A stretch of 57,787 bases of DNA from a virus. The position numbers and the translations under genes are program-made. Position 1 is the stretch's first letter; the number at the start of each line of letters is the position of its first letter. Shown here piece after piece: positions 26,356-35,695 of the stretch. The stretch covers positions 1 to 57,787 of IMG/VR virus record IMGVR_UViG_3300017763_000019. One strand, written 5' to 3'. The notes beneath the pieces are model-generated. The model searched no databases, was not told where the DNA came from, and saw only the letters and a program-made list of their open reading frames with translations.

Positions 26356-28839
26356 ATGAGTCTTTCAGCATTTTCACCACCATATATAATTAGTGTAACA
26401 AATACAGGTTATACATATGGTAATACACCACCGATAATTACTGTTGACAGTTCCGTACCATCAACAAAATATAGTAACAGTAATATAACACAATATTTTA
26501 CTATTACATATGAGGCGGGTATTGCACCATCTGGACTCGTATTAAGCGCTGGTTCACCTGTATCGACTAGTGCAGTGACAGTAGTTGATTCCACAACACT
26601 GATGCTCGAAGTATCAGTTAGTGCGTCTGGAAGTATTGGTATATCCGCAACTGACATTGGTGGACTAACGTCAACAGAAACAGTTTCAGACTATATAATT
26701 GATACTTCAGTAACAGGGCCACTTGGTAGTTCATCAGATGTATACGGACCAGGTATTAAATACACTCTTCATAATCCAAGTGATAGATTTGTTATAACCA
26801 AAGATGGAAACAATACAGGTTCAGTTCATGTCACAGTAACAGATGATATAGAAATTGTTTATGAAAGTGGAAATCCTTCAAATTGGATTGGGTTAGTTCC
26901 GGGTAGTGTTGGTGAAATTGATAACACATCATGGGTACAGACGACAAGTGCGGTTGTAGAATTTGATGTTATAAACATTTCTGCAACAGGTGATGTAATT
27001 GTTTCAGCAACAGATTTTTGGGGTGGTAATACCAACACAGAAAGTGATACAAGATGGATGGTAGGTTGTTCGGACAATGACAGACTGATAAATCTGGTCA
27101 ACTTTTTACCACAACACTTATACGATTCAGAAACATTTGATTTTACAAAACTTTTTGAGAACTTTCTAAACACTATGTATGAGGATAGAGACCATCCTTG
27201 TAATTATGGTATACTTAAAAAAATAGAACAGATAGGTGACTTACATGATCCACAATTAATGGATTCTGAATACTTACAATTCTACGCAAATTTTTTAGGT
27301 TATGATTTGACAATAAATAGGGGTGAAATTGGAAACATAACAAATGAAGTGACTGATGACGGTACATATATAGATGATGAAGAATCAAAAAAGTATTTAA
27401 GATTTGTAGTTGAAAATTTACCTAACTGGTATAAAATTAAATCAACTAGAAACGCAGTAAAAATTATGTTATTTTCATTTGGTATAATTGGGGATTTATT
27501 TACACTTTTTTCAAACGATTATGATAAAAATTGGATAAGTGACAGGGAAGACGATAGATCATCAATTGGAACCCAAATACCAAGTGGTTATTATCCCACT
27601 CCTCATTTTCAACTAGCTGTAAACCTACGAGAAACATCACCCAAGTGGTTACAGAACCTTGGATCAATACTAAACGCTATTGATGGTATAAGACCCATCA
27701 ATACGGTATTTGAGCGCTTTGGTGGTTATTATGATATGGACCCAGCAATTATAAATGTAGTTGCAGGTAGTCCACATATAACACAGAGTGTATATATTGA
27801 TTGGACAAACTCTCCTGCGACGCTTACACCTACACCTACATACACTGTTAGTACATTTGCGGGAACCGGTAGTCAAGGAAGTAATGATGGCGCAGGTTCT
27901 TCTGCTACATTTAATGAACCTAGAGGAGTAGCGGTAGATGCTTCCGGAAATGTGTATGTGGCCGATGAAGACAACAATAGAATCCGTAAAATAACTCCGG
28001 CAGGTGTGGTTAGTACATTTGCGGGTTCTTCTTATGGTGATGTAGATGCAAATGGAACTGCAGCAAAGCTTGGCCAACCTAGAGGAGTAGCGTTAGATGC
28101 TTCCGGAAATGTATATGTGGCAGATGCTGGCAATAATAAAATCCGTAGGATTACACCAGCTGGTGACGTTAGTACATTTGCTGGAACCGGTGCTTATGGT
28201 GATACAGATGGTGCAGGAAATGTTGCTACTTTTAAAGCTCCTTATGGAGTAACCTTAGATGCTTCCGGTAATGTGTATGTTGCAGATACTTATAATCATA
28301 AAATTCGTAAGATAACTCCCTCAGGTGTAGTTAGTACAATTGCTGGAAGTGGTACTCAAGGAGATGCTAATGGTACTGGAACTGCTGCTAGTTTTAATCA
28401 GCCTCATGGTGTTGCTGTAGATGCTTCCGGTAATGTGTATGTTACAGATACGGGTAATCATAAAATTCGTAAGATTACACCAGCAGGTGTAGTTAGTACA
28501 TTTGCTGGAAGTGGTACTCAAGGAAGTAATGATGGTGTAAGTTCCTCTGCTACTTTTTTTAATCCTAGAGGGGTGTCTATTGATTCTTCAGGTATTGTGT
28601 ATGTTGCAGATCCGTATAACAAAAAAATCCGTAAGATTATACCAGCGGGTGACGTTAGTACAATTGTATTGACAGGTTTTAACTATTCAGGTTTCGACCA
28701 ACCTGGTGACTTAGTAGTAGATTCATCTAATGATATTTATGTGGTAGATACCGCTAATGATAGAATTAATAAATTTACACAGGGTGTGGTTAATACTAAT
28801 ATGTATAGTAACTCAGTTGATGGTAACTTAGACTATTAG
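26356..28839 (+). CDS. tail protein: Ig-like N-terminus, gpI/gp7-like core, NHL propeller
   Basis: An 827-residue three-part protein. Residues about 1-235 are Ig-like beta segments like the linkers of the upstream fibre. Residues about 238-462 (NLVNFLPQHLYDSETFDF, YANFLGYDL, LPNWYKIKSTRNAVKIML, INTVFERFGGYY) read like the tail protein I / wedge-connector family that links baseplate to fibre. Residues about 498-811 are six NHL repeats, the sixth short. It probably anchors fibres to gp6 and itself ends in a propeller. The fusion of a baseplate-connector module to an NHL propeller is unusual. Confidence 0.78.
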   Translation: MSLSAFSPPYIISVTNTGYTYGNTPPIITVDSSVPSTKYSNSNITQYFTITYEAGIAPSGLVLSAGSPVSTSAVTVVDSTTLMLEVSVSASGSIGISATDIGGLTSTETVSDYIIDTSVTGPLGSSSDVYGPGIKYTLHNPSDRFVITKDGNNTGSVHVTVTDDIEIVYESGNPSNWIGLVPGSVGEIDNTSWVQTTSAVVEFDVINISATGDVIVSATDFWGGNTNTESDTRWMVGCSDNDRLINLVNFLPQHLYDSETFDFTKLFENFLNTMYEDRDHPCNYGILKKIEQIGDLHDPQLMDSEYLQFYANFLGYDLTINRGEIGNITNEVTDDGTYIDDEESKKYLRFVVENLPNWYKIKSTRNAVKIMLFSFGIIGDLFTLFSNDYDKNWISDREDDRSSIGTQIPSGYYPTPHFQLAVNLRETSPKWLQNLGSILNAIDGIRPINTVFERFGGYYDMDPAIINVVAGSPHITQSVYIDWTNSPATLTPTPTYTVSTFAGTGSQGSNDGAGSSATFNEPRGVAVDASGNVYVADEDNNRIRKITPAGVVSTFAGSSYGDVDANGTAAKLGQPRGVALDASGNVYVADAGNNKIRRITPAGDVSTFAGTGAYGDTDGAGNVATFKAPYGVTLDASGNVYVADTYNHKIRKITPSGVVSTIAGSGTQGDANGTGTAASFNQPHGVAVDASGNVYVTDTGNHKIRKITPAGVVSTFAGSGTQGSNDGVSSSATFFNPRGVSIDSSGIVYVADPYNKKIRKIIPAGDVSTIVLTGFNYSGFDQPGDLVVDSSNDIYVVDTANDRINKFTQGVVNTNMYSNSVDGNLDY
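27847..28788 (+). repeat. NHL repeat block of six in the gpI-like tail protein
   Basis: Six units with the same consensus as in the upstream giant fibre (VSTFAGTG...YVAD..N.KIRKITP.G), starting after a short Thr/Pro hinge. Unit two is diverged and unit six is truncated (about 45 residues). Confidence 0.85.
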
Positions 28840-28847
28840 ATTGAAAG

Positions 28848-28855
28848 TATAAATA
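28848..28855 (+). promoter_or_regulatory. T4-type late promoter upstream of the YadA-like fibre gene
   Basis: Exact TATAAATA 40 bp before ATG 28895; the leader holds a GAAGGAG ribosome site. Confidence 0.75.
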
Positions 28856-28894
28856 TTAAAAAATAGCATAAGAATCTTTTGAAGGAGAAAATGA

Positions 28895-31867
28895 ATGTCA
28901 CTTACAATCGTAACAAGTGGTGGATTGTCCGCAGTTAATATATCAGATGGGTATCCAGTATTTTCAGTTAAATATTTTTTACCAATCTATGATCAGAGTA
29001 TAGATCCAGTAATACATAGCACAGATAATAGTATTGTAACAAGTGCGGTACCATTATCGGGTGCTAGTTTAGTTTCAACAACACATAATACACTCACCGG
29101 AGAAAAGATTTGGAACTTTGACACTAGTACATCGGCTTATATAATATCAGATGATAATTTTCATATGTACAAAGATACGGGTGGTTCATTTTCGTTAAAT
29201 ACTTACACTAATAGTACAATGTCAAACAGTACCACTGTAAATTTACTTAGTGGTGCTGATGGTATTCATCCTTTATCAGATATTGTTTCTGGTAATGAAA
29301 CACCAACAATTACATCAGCTAATGCAGTTGATGGTTCAAATTTTATTTGGTCAACAACACCTAACGCAACGGTGTCAGCCAATAATAATAATGTTCTTGC
29401 ACTAAATTACCAAAATCTTTGGGATGGTGTATCTTATACACCTTCAACTAACGACTTAGATCCATTATCTGCTACAGCCGCATTGTTTCACTGTACAATA
29501 CCTAATAGTTCGGGCGACTTCAAATTTAATAAAGTAGCATTGTATGTACAAAAAGTATTACCAACTGGAGCTTCAGATACTAACGAACCCCCTATACTAT
29601 TTGGTGTGTCTGTTTTAAACAACACAATAGAAGTGACGAATGATGTTGATGGAGTACAAAACTTTACATTAGATGTTAAACTACAATTTAGTGTGGACAA
29701 CTTAACAACAAATACAGTATATTATGATAGTGACTATTGGTATAAACTACCCCCAGCTGTTTCATCACCATATGGATTGTTTGCAGTAGGGGATGTAGCA
29801 ATTGGTACATCCGCTAATAATGGTTCATGGAATCCTAATGCTAAACTACATTTAACTGACAGTGAAAAGCCTCAGTTAATTTTGAGTAAGACATATCATA
29901 GTGATCAGGCCGTATTTGAAATGCAGGACAATGGTGGTTTACGCATTACCACGTCAGCCGGTGGACCTTTGTTGTCTGTTGGATTAGAAACATCTGCAAT
30001 TGGTAATTATTCAATAGCGTCTGGACAAGAAACTTCAGCATCAGGTACTCATTCATTCGCGAGTGGTTATCAAACATTAGCCGGTGGTGATCAATCATTT
30101 ACTTTTGGTACATTTACTAGTGCTGATGGGCGTAGAGCTGTTTCATTTGGTAACACTACTAGAGCATCAGGTGCAAATTCAATAGCGTCTGGATATCAAT
30201 CAGAAGCACATGGTGAAGCATCATATGCATTGGGTTATCAAACAACTGCTAGGGGTTATTATTCAACAGCGTTAGGTCAAAAAACAAGTGCTGTTAATGT
30301 TGGTTGCGTAGCAATGGGTAGAGAAACATCAGCTATTGGTAATTATTCAACAGCGTTGGGAAAAACAACACAAGCGAATGGAGACCATTCGCTTGCCGGT
30401 GGATTTGAAACCTGTGCTGTAGGTGATGAATCCTTTACTTTTGGTAAATCTACTACTGCTTTTGGCCATAGAGCTACTGCTTTTGGTAACACTACTAGAG
30501 CATATGGTGTAAATTCACTTACTCAGGGTATTAATACTTATGCTTATGCTCCACAATCAGTAGCATTTGGTGATGACGTTAGAGTTGGTATAGAGACTGT
30601 GGGGGAAGCGTTTAATACTCTTGCAATAGGTAAAAATAACTGGGCTAGAGGCAATCAAACAATTATGGGTGGAAGTAATAACAATACTACTGATACTTCT
30701 CACAATTCATTAATAGCTGGTGAAGATAATAGAATTGGTTCTGATGGCACTAATAAAAATGCTTTTATTGTTGGTCAAGACAATAAAGTGTTTGCTAGTC
30801 AAACTGCAATAATGGGTAGTGAAAACTTAGCTTATGGCCAAAACTCTTTTGTTGGTGGTTTTGGATCCCAAACAGGACTAATTGGTTCTGCTAATTCGAC
30901 TGCTACTGGTGTTAATAGTATTGCATTTGGTTCAAATGTAAATGCTTATGGTGCTCAATCATTTGTATTTGGTAAAAGTTCTCTTGCATCAAATGATGAA
31001 TCAATAGCATTTGGTTTGAACAATCGATCTGAAGGAATTCAATCAGCAGTTTTTGGCTCATCTGTAACTGCAGAAGGTGAGCAGTCTTTTGCAATTGGTA
31101 GTGGTTCTACTGCAAAAGGTAATAAGTCCTTTGCTGGTGGTTCTGGTTCAATCTCTAATGGTAATATGTCTTTTGCATTTGGCAATCAATGTGTTGCAAC
31201 TGGAATAGGCTCACAATCTTTTGGTGATGGAACAATAACGACAGGTAATTATTCACAAGCGTTTGGTGAAAACAATCAAGCTTTAGCAGGACATGCTCAA
31301 GCATTTGGAGAAAACACTATTGCATCCGCTAACTATTCCCATACTTTTGGAAAGGATGTTAGTGCGAGTAATAGAGCAGAATTCGCATATGGTACAGGCA
31401 AATTTACAGGAGGTACAGGTTCTGGTCATGCACAAGTTTCAAGAGTGACAATGTCTGATGAACTAGCTACTGCAGGTAGTTCTTTCACTTTAACCATAAA
31501 TAACATAACTGCTAATGGTTTTAAACCCTTGGCTGGCACGGTTGGAATGGCAAAAATCGATCTTATTATAGTTGACCAATTCGGTCTTATTGGTGAGACT
31601 TTTACTGCTTCAAATGCATACAGATGCGCTACCGACGGTACAGTCTCTCTCGATCTGAGTGAACAGCGTAACCCAGCATCGGGTGGATTTGGTCATTCTA
31701 GAACCCTTGGACCCTCAACTCCATCTATCAACGTAGCGGTGGCGGAGACTAAATGGCAAGTCCAGAGTAATAGTTTAGTTTTTATAGTCAAAACAAATAC
31801 AGCAGCTGGCCAGTATTCTCGTGCTTTTGGGGAAGCTAAGTTTATCCAACTTGCTCATCATACATAA
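28895..31867 (+). CDS. tail fibre with YadA/Hia-like head repeats
   Basis: A 990-residue fibre. Residues 1-340 are beta-rich and attach the fibre. Residues about 365-845 are some 30 repeats of about 14 residues with the pattern xAxGxxSxAxGxxTxA (for example GNYSTALGKTTQANGDHS), the left-handed beta-roll of trimeric autotransporter heads. The C-terminal 140 residues form a separate globular beta domain with FGHSRTLGP. It is probably trimeric and a receptor-binding fibre. It is the last gene of the late tail operon and is followed by a strong terminator. Confidence 0.85.
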   Translation: MSLTIVTSGGLSAVNISDGYPVFSVKYFLPIYDQSIDPVIHSTDNSIVTSAVPLSGASLVSTTHNTLTGEKIWNFDTSTSAYIISDDNFHMYKDTGGSFSLNTYTNSTMSNSTTVNLLSGADGIHPLSDIVSGNETPTITSANAVDGSNFIWSTTPNATVSANNNNVLALNYQNLWDGVSYTPSTNDLDPLSATAALFHCTIPNSSGDFKFNKVALYVQKVLPTGASDTNEPPILFGVSVLNNTIEVTNDVDGVQNFTLDVKLQFSVDNLTTNTVYYDSDYWYKLPPAVSSPYGLFAVGDVAIGTSANNGSWNPNAKLHLTDSEKPQLILSKTYHSDQAVFEMQDNGGLRITTSAGGPLLSVGLETSAIGNYSIASGQETSASGTHSFASGYQTLAGGDQSFTFGTFTSADGRRAVSFGNTTRASGANSIASGYQSEAHGEASYALGYQTTARGYYSTALGQKTSAVNVGCVAMGRETSAIGNYSTALGKTTQANGDHSLAGGFETCAVGDESFTFGKSTTAFGHRATAFGNTTRAYGVNSLTQGINTYAYAPQSVAFGDDVRVGIETVGEAFNTLAIGKNNWARGNQTIMGGSNNNTTDTSHNSLIAGEDNRIGSDGTNKNAFIVGQDNKVFASQTAIMGSENLAYGQNSFVGGFGSQTGLIGSANSTATGVNSIAFGSNVNAYGAQSFVFGKSSLASNDESIAFGLNNRSEGIQSAVFGSSVTAEGEQSFAIGSGSTAKGNKSFAGGSGSISNGNMSFAFGNQCVATGIGSQSFGDGTITTGNYSQAFGENNQALAGHAQAFGENTIASANYSHTFGKDVSASNRAEFAYGTGKFTGGTGSGHAQVSRVTMSDELATAGSSFTLTINNITANGFKPLAGTVGMAKIDLIIVDQFGLIGETFTASNAYRCATDGTVSLDLSEQRNPASGGFGHSRTLGPSTPSINVAVAETKWQVQSNSLVFIVKTNTAAGQYSRAFGEAKFIQLAHHT
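29995..31420 (+). repeat. YadA-like head repeats (about 42 bp units)
   Basis: Degenerate roughly 42-bp units encoding 14-residue beta-roll coils. Typical coding pieces are TCAATAGCGTCTGGA and TTTGGTAACACTACTAGAGC, the latter occurring twice (about 30147 and 30483). Confidence 0.75.
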
Positions 31868-31882
31868 AAAAATATAATCTAC

Positions 31883-31915
31883 AAAAAAGGAGACTTCTAA
31901 AGTCTCCTTTTTTTT
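31883..31915 (+). terminator. strong Rho-independent terminator ending the late tail operon
   Basis: A 14-bp perfect stem (AAAAAAGGAGACTT / AAGTCTCCTTTTTT, loop CTA) that runs into a T-run. It separates the virion genes from the sugar island. Confidence 0.93.
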
Positions 31916-31922
31916 GTTGGTG

Positions 31923-31951
31923 TTGACAAATAAATTAAATTAATATATATT
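31923..31951 (+). promoter_or_regulatory. sigma70-like promoter P1 of the sugar island
   Basis: TTGACA at 31923-31928, a 17-bp spacer, TATATT at 31946-31951. The 30 bases from 31923 are identical to the promoter at 35696. A host sigma70-type signal, not the late octamer, drives the island. Confidence 0.82.
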
Positions 31952-32029
31952 TGTTATAGAAGCATTAAAATATGTAAATAAATTATAACTTTATATATAT
32001 TTAAAGTTCGTATTTAATTGAGGGTGTAT

Positions 32030-32575
32030 ATGAGAAAAAAGGTAAAAATTAAAAGAAAAGATGCAATAGTTCTTTATAATCTGTTCGCAAATGCTAAAGG
32101 TAATTTTAGTGAACAGTTTGCATATTGCATACAAGAAAATCTATTATTGATGTCATCTTTTTATGATGAGATGGTAATATTAGAACAATCCATTGTACCT
32201 ACCGAACGCTACAAGAAATTTATGCGTGAAAAGGTAGAACTGTCTAGAGAATGTTCACAATTGAATGAAAAAGGTCAGATTTTAATGCAAGAGGATGGAA
32301 CACCATTATTCAAATCTTATGAATCAATTGAGAAATTTAGAGATAATTTTAGAAGTTTAGTTGCTGAATATCAGGATGATGTAATAGAATATGATACTTC
32401 TGTTAATCGTTTGAGTGAAATTAAATCTGAAAAAATAGAAATGTCAATTTTCCAAGTACCCATTGAATTTATTCCAAACATAGATTTAGAAAATAGAAAT
32501 CTATTGACTAAATATATTTGTAGTGATTCTAAAGATATTATTGAACAAAGGCTATTTGGAAATGTTGTTAAATAA
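32030..32575 (+). CDS. unrecognised helical protein heading the sugar island
   Basis: A 181-residue protein. ATG 32030 follows GAGGG at the proper distance and is preferred over the in-frame TTG at 32018. It is highly charged, with helical stretches around residues 50-75 and 100-130. No family is recognised with confidence. It is the first gene after promoter P1 and overlaps the following glycosyltransferase by 14 bp, so it is cotranscribed with the island. Confidence 0.72.
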   Translation: MRKKVKIKRKDAIVLYNLFANAKGNFSEQFAYCIQENLLLMSSFYDEMVILEQSIVPTERYKKFMREKVELSRECSQLNEKGQILMQEDGTPLFKSYESIEKFRDNFRSLVAEYQDDVIEYDTSVNRLSEIKSEKIEMSIFQVPIEFIPNIDLENRNLLTKYICSDSKDIIEQRLFGNVVK

Positions 32576-33233
32576 TATATCGCTTACCACAACTTGTATG
32601 GATAGAAATGATTTTTTAGAAGAATCATTAGAAACGTGGGTTCAATTTGATTTTGGTGAGATTGTTATAATTGATTGGTCATCTAAAGAAAGTCTTAGGG
32701 ATATTGTAAGTAAATATCCTAATAAAAAAATTAAATTGGTTGAAGTTAAGAATGAAGATTATTATCATTATTCACGTGCAAGAAACTTCAAAGTTAAAAT
32801 GACAGAATTAGATTATGTTATGTCGATTGATTGTGATGTTAAATTGAAGAAGAATCTTTTTGATAACATAGAACTTAAAAAAGATACTTTCTATACAACA
32901 GTAATTGATAATCCAATTACTGGAATTATTGGTACTTCTATAATACCAAGAGAAATGTATTTTAGTGTTAATGGTTGTAATGAGAAAATGTCTTGTTGGG
33001 GTTCTGAAGACATAGATTTGTATAAACGATTAATTGGAAATGGTTTTAATAGGAAAATGCTAAATCCATTAGAAGTGTCACATATTGAACATGGTGATGA
33101 ATTAAGAATAAAAAATACTAAGAGTAAAGATAAATGGAGATCAAATTCTAAAAATAACTTAATTGCTGAATTATATGAAAATGATACAGATCTAAGTCAA
33201 ATTATAGAAGACTATGAGGTTACTAGAATATGA
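32562..33233 (+). CDS. GT-A glycosyltransferase
   Basis: Uses ATG 32562 inside the preceding gene's end; the ATG at 32523 would add 13 unlike residues. The N-terminal half has the GT-2 pattern: ISLTTTCMDRNDFLEESL, then EIVIIDWSS, then AMSIDCDVK-type DxD (VMSIDCDVKL, residues about 83-92). The C-terminal half contains MSCWGSEDIDLYKRLIGNGF, the ED motif of galactosyltransferase-like C-terminal domains. It would transfer a sugar from a nucleotide sugar with a divalent metal. The acceptor is unknown. It overlaps the next gene by 4 bp. Confidence 0.86.
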   Translation: MLLNNISLTTTCMDRNDFLEESLETWVQFDFGEIVIIDWSSKESLRDIVSKYPNKKIKLVEVKNEDYYHYSRARNFKVKMTELDYVMSIDCDVKLKKNLFDNIELKKDTFYTTVIDNPITGIIGTSIIPREMYFSVNGCNEKMSCWGSEDIDLYKRLIGNGFNRKMLNPLEVSHIEHGDELRIKNTKSKDKWRSNSKNNLIAELYENDTDLSQIIEDYEVTRI

Positions 33234-34435
33234 AATTATCTATTTTAATTTGTACATTAGAAAGTCGTGTAGAACAACTACAAATAATTCTAAAAGTATT
33301 ACAAAGGCAATCTAATAAAGATGTTGAAATTCTTATTGAAAGTGATAATGGAGAATTATCTACCGGTTCTAAAAGACAAAAATTATTAGAACGTGCAATA
33401 GGTGATTACATTTGCTATGTGGATGATGATGATATGGTTTCCAATAATTATGTGGATTCTATATTGAATGCAATTTCATACAAACCAGATTGTGTAGGTA
33501 TTATAGTTGAAAAACGTAAAGATGATTTACCTTATCGAAAAGTAGTTAAAACAACTCAAACATTGAAAAATCAGTGGATTTGGAATTTTAACGAAAAGAC
33601 AAATACTCAATCAATGATTCCTGACCATTTAACACCAGTTAAGCGTGAAATTGCACTTAAAGTTGGATTTAAGGATATTAGTAAGGGTGAAGATACAGTT
33701 TATTCCATTGGAATTATAGAGTATTTAAAAACAGAAATCTTTATTGATACGCCAATCTATTTGTATGATCTCAAAACTACCAAGAAATTATATGAAAATG
33801 TAGAAAACAATCCAAAAGTTACTGCAATTACAATTACTAAAGATAGAGTTGATTTTGTAAAACAAAGCATTGGTTACTTCAAAGATCAAACACATAAAAA
33901 TACAGAAATGATTATTGTTTGTCATGGTAATTCTGAAACTAAAAAAGAATTGAGTGCCTTTGTTAAATCTGAAACAAATATTAAATTTATTGAAGTTAAA
34001 GATGAAGTAACTAAAGGTTATATGATTAATATAGCAATTAAAGAGTCTAACAGTGACTATTGCATACAATGGGATGATGATGACTACCATTCACCAAAAA
34101 GAATTGAACAGCAATTAATACCAATACAATATAATGTTGCAGATGTAACAACACTAGCAACATTCAAAATGGATAATGGTGAACTTGTAAAAGATGTTCT
34201 TTGGTGTGATGGATTAGATGGAACTATGTTGTGGAAAAACACTGGTGTACTTTCACCAGAAGTTACACGCGGACATGATACTGCATTTATGCAAGTTTTA
34301 AAATCTAAATATAGAACATTAAAAATTTATGATGATTATTCCACCTATACATATTTTATTCACGATATGCAAATGTATAGCAAAAAAGAAATATTTAATA
34401 CTGTTACTGCACCATACAAAGTTGTTAAAAAATAA
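33230..34435 (+). CDS. two-domain family 2 glycosyltransferase
   Basis: 401 residues with two successive GT-A domains. Domain 1 (about 1-180) starts LSILICTLESRVEQL and has the DxD region CYVDDDDMVS at about 63-72. Domain 2 (about 190-400) starts VTAITITKDRVDFV and has CIQWDDDDYHSP at about 282-293, with a later LWCDGLDGTMLWKN. Tandem GT2 domains are typical of enzymes that build a disaccharide repeat. ATGA-type overlap with the upstream glycosyltransferase. A promoter-like sequence follows at 34441. Confidence 0.87.
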   Translation: MKLSILICTLESRVEQLQIILKVLQRQSNKDVEILIESDNGELSTGSKRQKLLERAIGDYICYVDDDDMVSNNYVDSILNAISYKPDCVGIIVEKRKDDLPYRKVVKTTQTLKNQWIWNFNEKTNTQSMIPDHLTPVKREIALKVGFKDISKGEDTVYSIGIIEYLKTEIFIDTPIYLYDLKTTKKLYENVENNPKVTAITITKDRVDFVKQSIGYFKDQTHKNTEMIIVCHGNSETKKELSAFVKSETNIKFIEVKDEVTKGYMINIAIKESNSDYCIQWDDDDYHSPKRIEQQLIPIQYNVADVTTLATFKMDNGELVKDVLWCDGLDGTMLWKNTGVLSPEVTRGHDTAFMQVLKSKYRTLKIYDDYSTYTYFIHDMQMYSKKEIFNTVTAPYKVVKK

Positions 34436-34440
34436 AAAAA

Positions 34441-34469
34441 ATGACATTAAATATAAAAATATATATTAT
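34441..34469 (+). promoter_or_regulatory. sigma70-like promoter upstream of the sqdB-like gene
   Basis: ATGACA, 17-bp spacer, TATTAT, about 33 bp before ATG 34502. The -35 has one mismatch. The region is very AT-rich, which raises the chance of a false match. Confidence 0.55.
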
Positions 34470-34501
34470 ATTTTATATAGAAATATTTGTAAGGAGTGTA
34501 A

Positions 34502-35644
34502 ATGAGTAAAATTATGACAAAGAAAATATTAGTATTGGGATCTAAAGGCTACATTGGACAGTCTTTATTACACCATTTAGTAAATAATGGTCATGAAGTA
34601 ATTGGAATTGATAGCGGAATCAAAGAAAAGCAAATGGAAAATTTGGGTGTAAAATCTCTTTTTGAACCTATTTCTTCAAACCATACTAAAATTTCAAAAT
34701 TACAAAAATGGTTACAAACTCCATTTCCTCTAGATGTTCGAGATTATGAAGAATTAAGAAAAGTCGTGAAGGTTTTTAAACCAGATGTTATTGTTCATTT
34801 GGCAGAACAACCATCAGCACCTTATTCAGAAATTGACATGGAAAAATCACATGAAACATTAATGAACAATGTGGAGACAACTTTTAATGTTGCTAGAGTT
34901 GTAAAAGAAGTCGTTCCTGAATGCCATATCGTAAAACTTGGTACAATGGGAGAATATGGTAATCCAAATATTGATATAGAAGAAGGATATTTGGATGTGG
35001 AGCATAATGGAAGAAAGGAAACTTTTCTTTATCCACGTTCTGCAAACTCTCTTTATCATACCAGTAAAATAATGGACACTGATTTATTATCATATTATTG
35101 TAGAGTCCATCGTTTGCGAGTTAGTGACATAATGCAAGGCCCAGTATATGGGTTTGATACAGACACTGCTAGAACTTCCTTTTATTATGATGATGTTTTT
35201 GGAACTGTTTTAAATAGATTTTTGGTGCAGGCTATTGTTGGTGAGCCATTGAGTATATATGGATCTGGAGGACAAACTAAAGGATTTATAAATTTGAAAG
35301 ACGTAATGAAATGTGTGGAACTCATTATTAACAATCCAGCAGAAAAAGGCAAGCTAGAGATTTATAATCAATATACTGAAGTATATAGTGTGTTGGAATT
35401 GGCTGAAATGGTAAAAACTGCTGGTGATGAAATTGGATTAGATGTGAAAATTAATAACATTGATAATCCAAGAAAAGAACCCGAAGATCATTATTTTAAT
35501 CCTAAGAATGAAAAACTATTAGAATTGGGATTACAGCCTACAAAACTTAGCAAGGATATTATTCAAGATATGCTTGTGGAAATTGGAAAACATAAACTTA
35601 ATATTGATAAAAGTAAATTTTTACCTAATCATTCTTGGAAGTGA
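34502..35644 (+). CDS. sqdB: UDP-sulfoquinovose synthase-like epimerase/dehydratase
   Basis: A 380-residue extended short-chain dehydrogenase. The NAD-binding GSKGYIG is at residues 13-19. KLGTMGEYGNPNIDIEEG (145-162) and the later GPVYGFDTDTAR, DVFGTVLNRFLVQA and YGSGGQTKGFINL are hallmarks of SqdB/SQD1, which makes UDP-sulfoquinovose from UDP-glucose and sulfite. The catalytic T148, Y185 and K189 have the same spacing as the T-Y-K triad of plant SQD1. ATG 34502 has an AAGGAG site. In this phage it probably supplies a sulfosugar, or a related acidic hexose, to nearby glycosyltransferases. A different nucleotide-sugar substrate cannot be excluded. Confidence 0.87.
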   Translation: MSKIMTKKILVLGSKGYIGQSLLHHLVNNGHEVIGIDSGIKEKQMENLGVKSLFEPISSNHTKISKLQKWLQTPFPLDVRDYEELRKVVKVFKPDVIVHLAEQPSAPYSEIDMEKSHETLMNNVETTFNVARVVKEVVPECHIVKLGTMGEYGNPNIDIEEGYLDVEHNGRKETFLYPRSANSLYHTSKIMDTDLLSYYCRVHRLRVSDIMQGPVYGFDTDTARTSFYYDDVFGTVLNRFLVQAIVGEPLSIYGSGGQTKGFINLKDVMKCVELIINNPAEKGKLEIYNQYTEVYSVLELAEMVKTAGDEIGLDVKINNIDNPRKEPEDHYFNPKNEKLLELGLQPTKLSKDIIQDMLVEIGKHKLNIDKSKFLPNHSWK

Positions 35645-35695
35645 TGGTATTATATAGTTATGAAAAAGTATTAGTAGTTGTAGATATTCGTGGTA

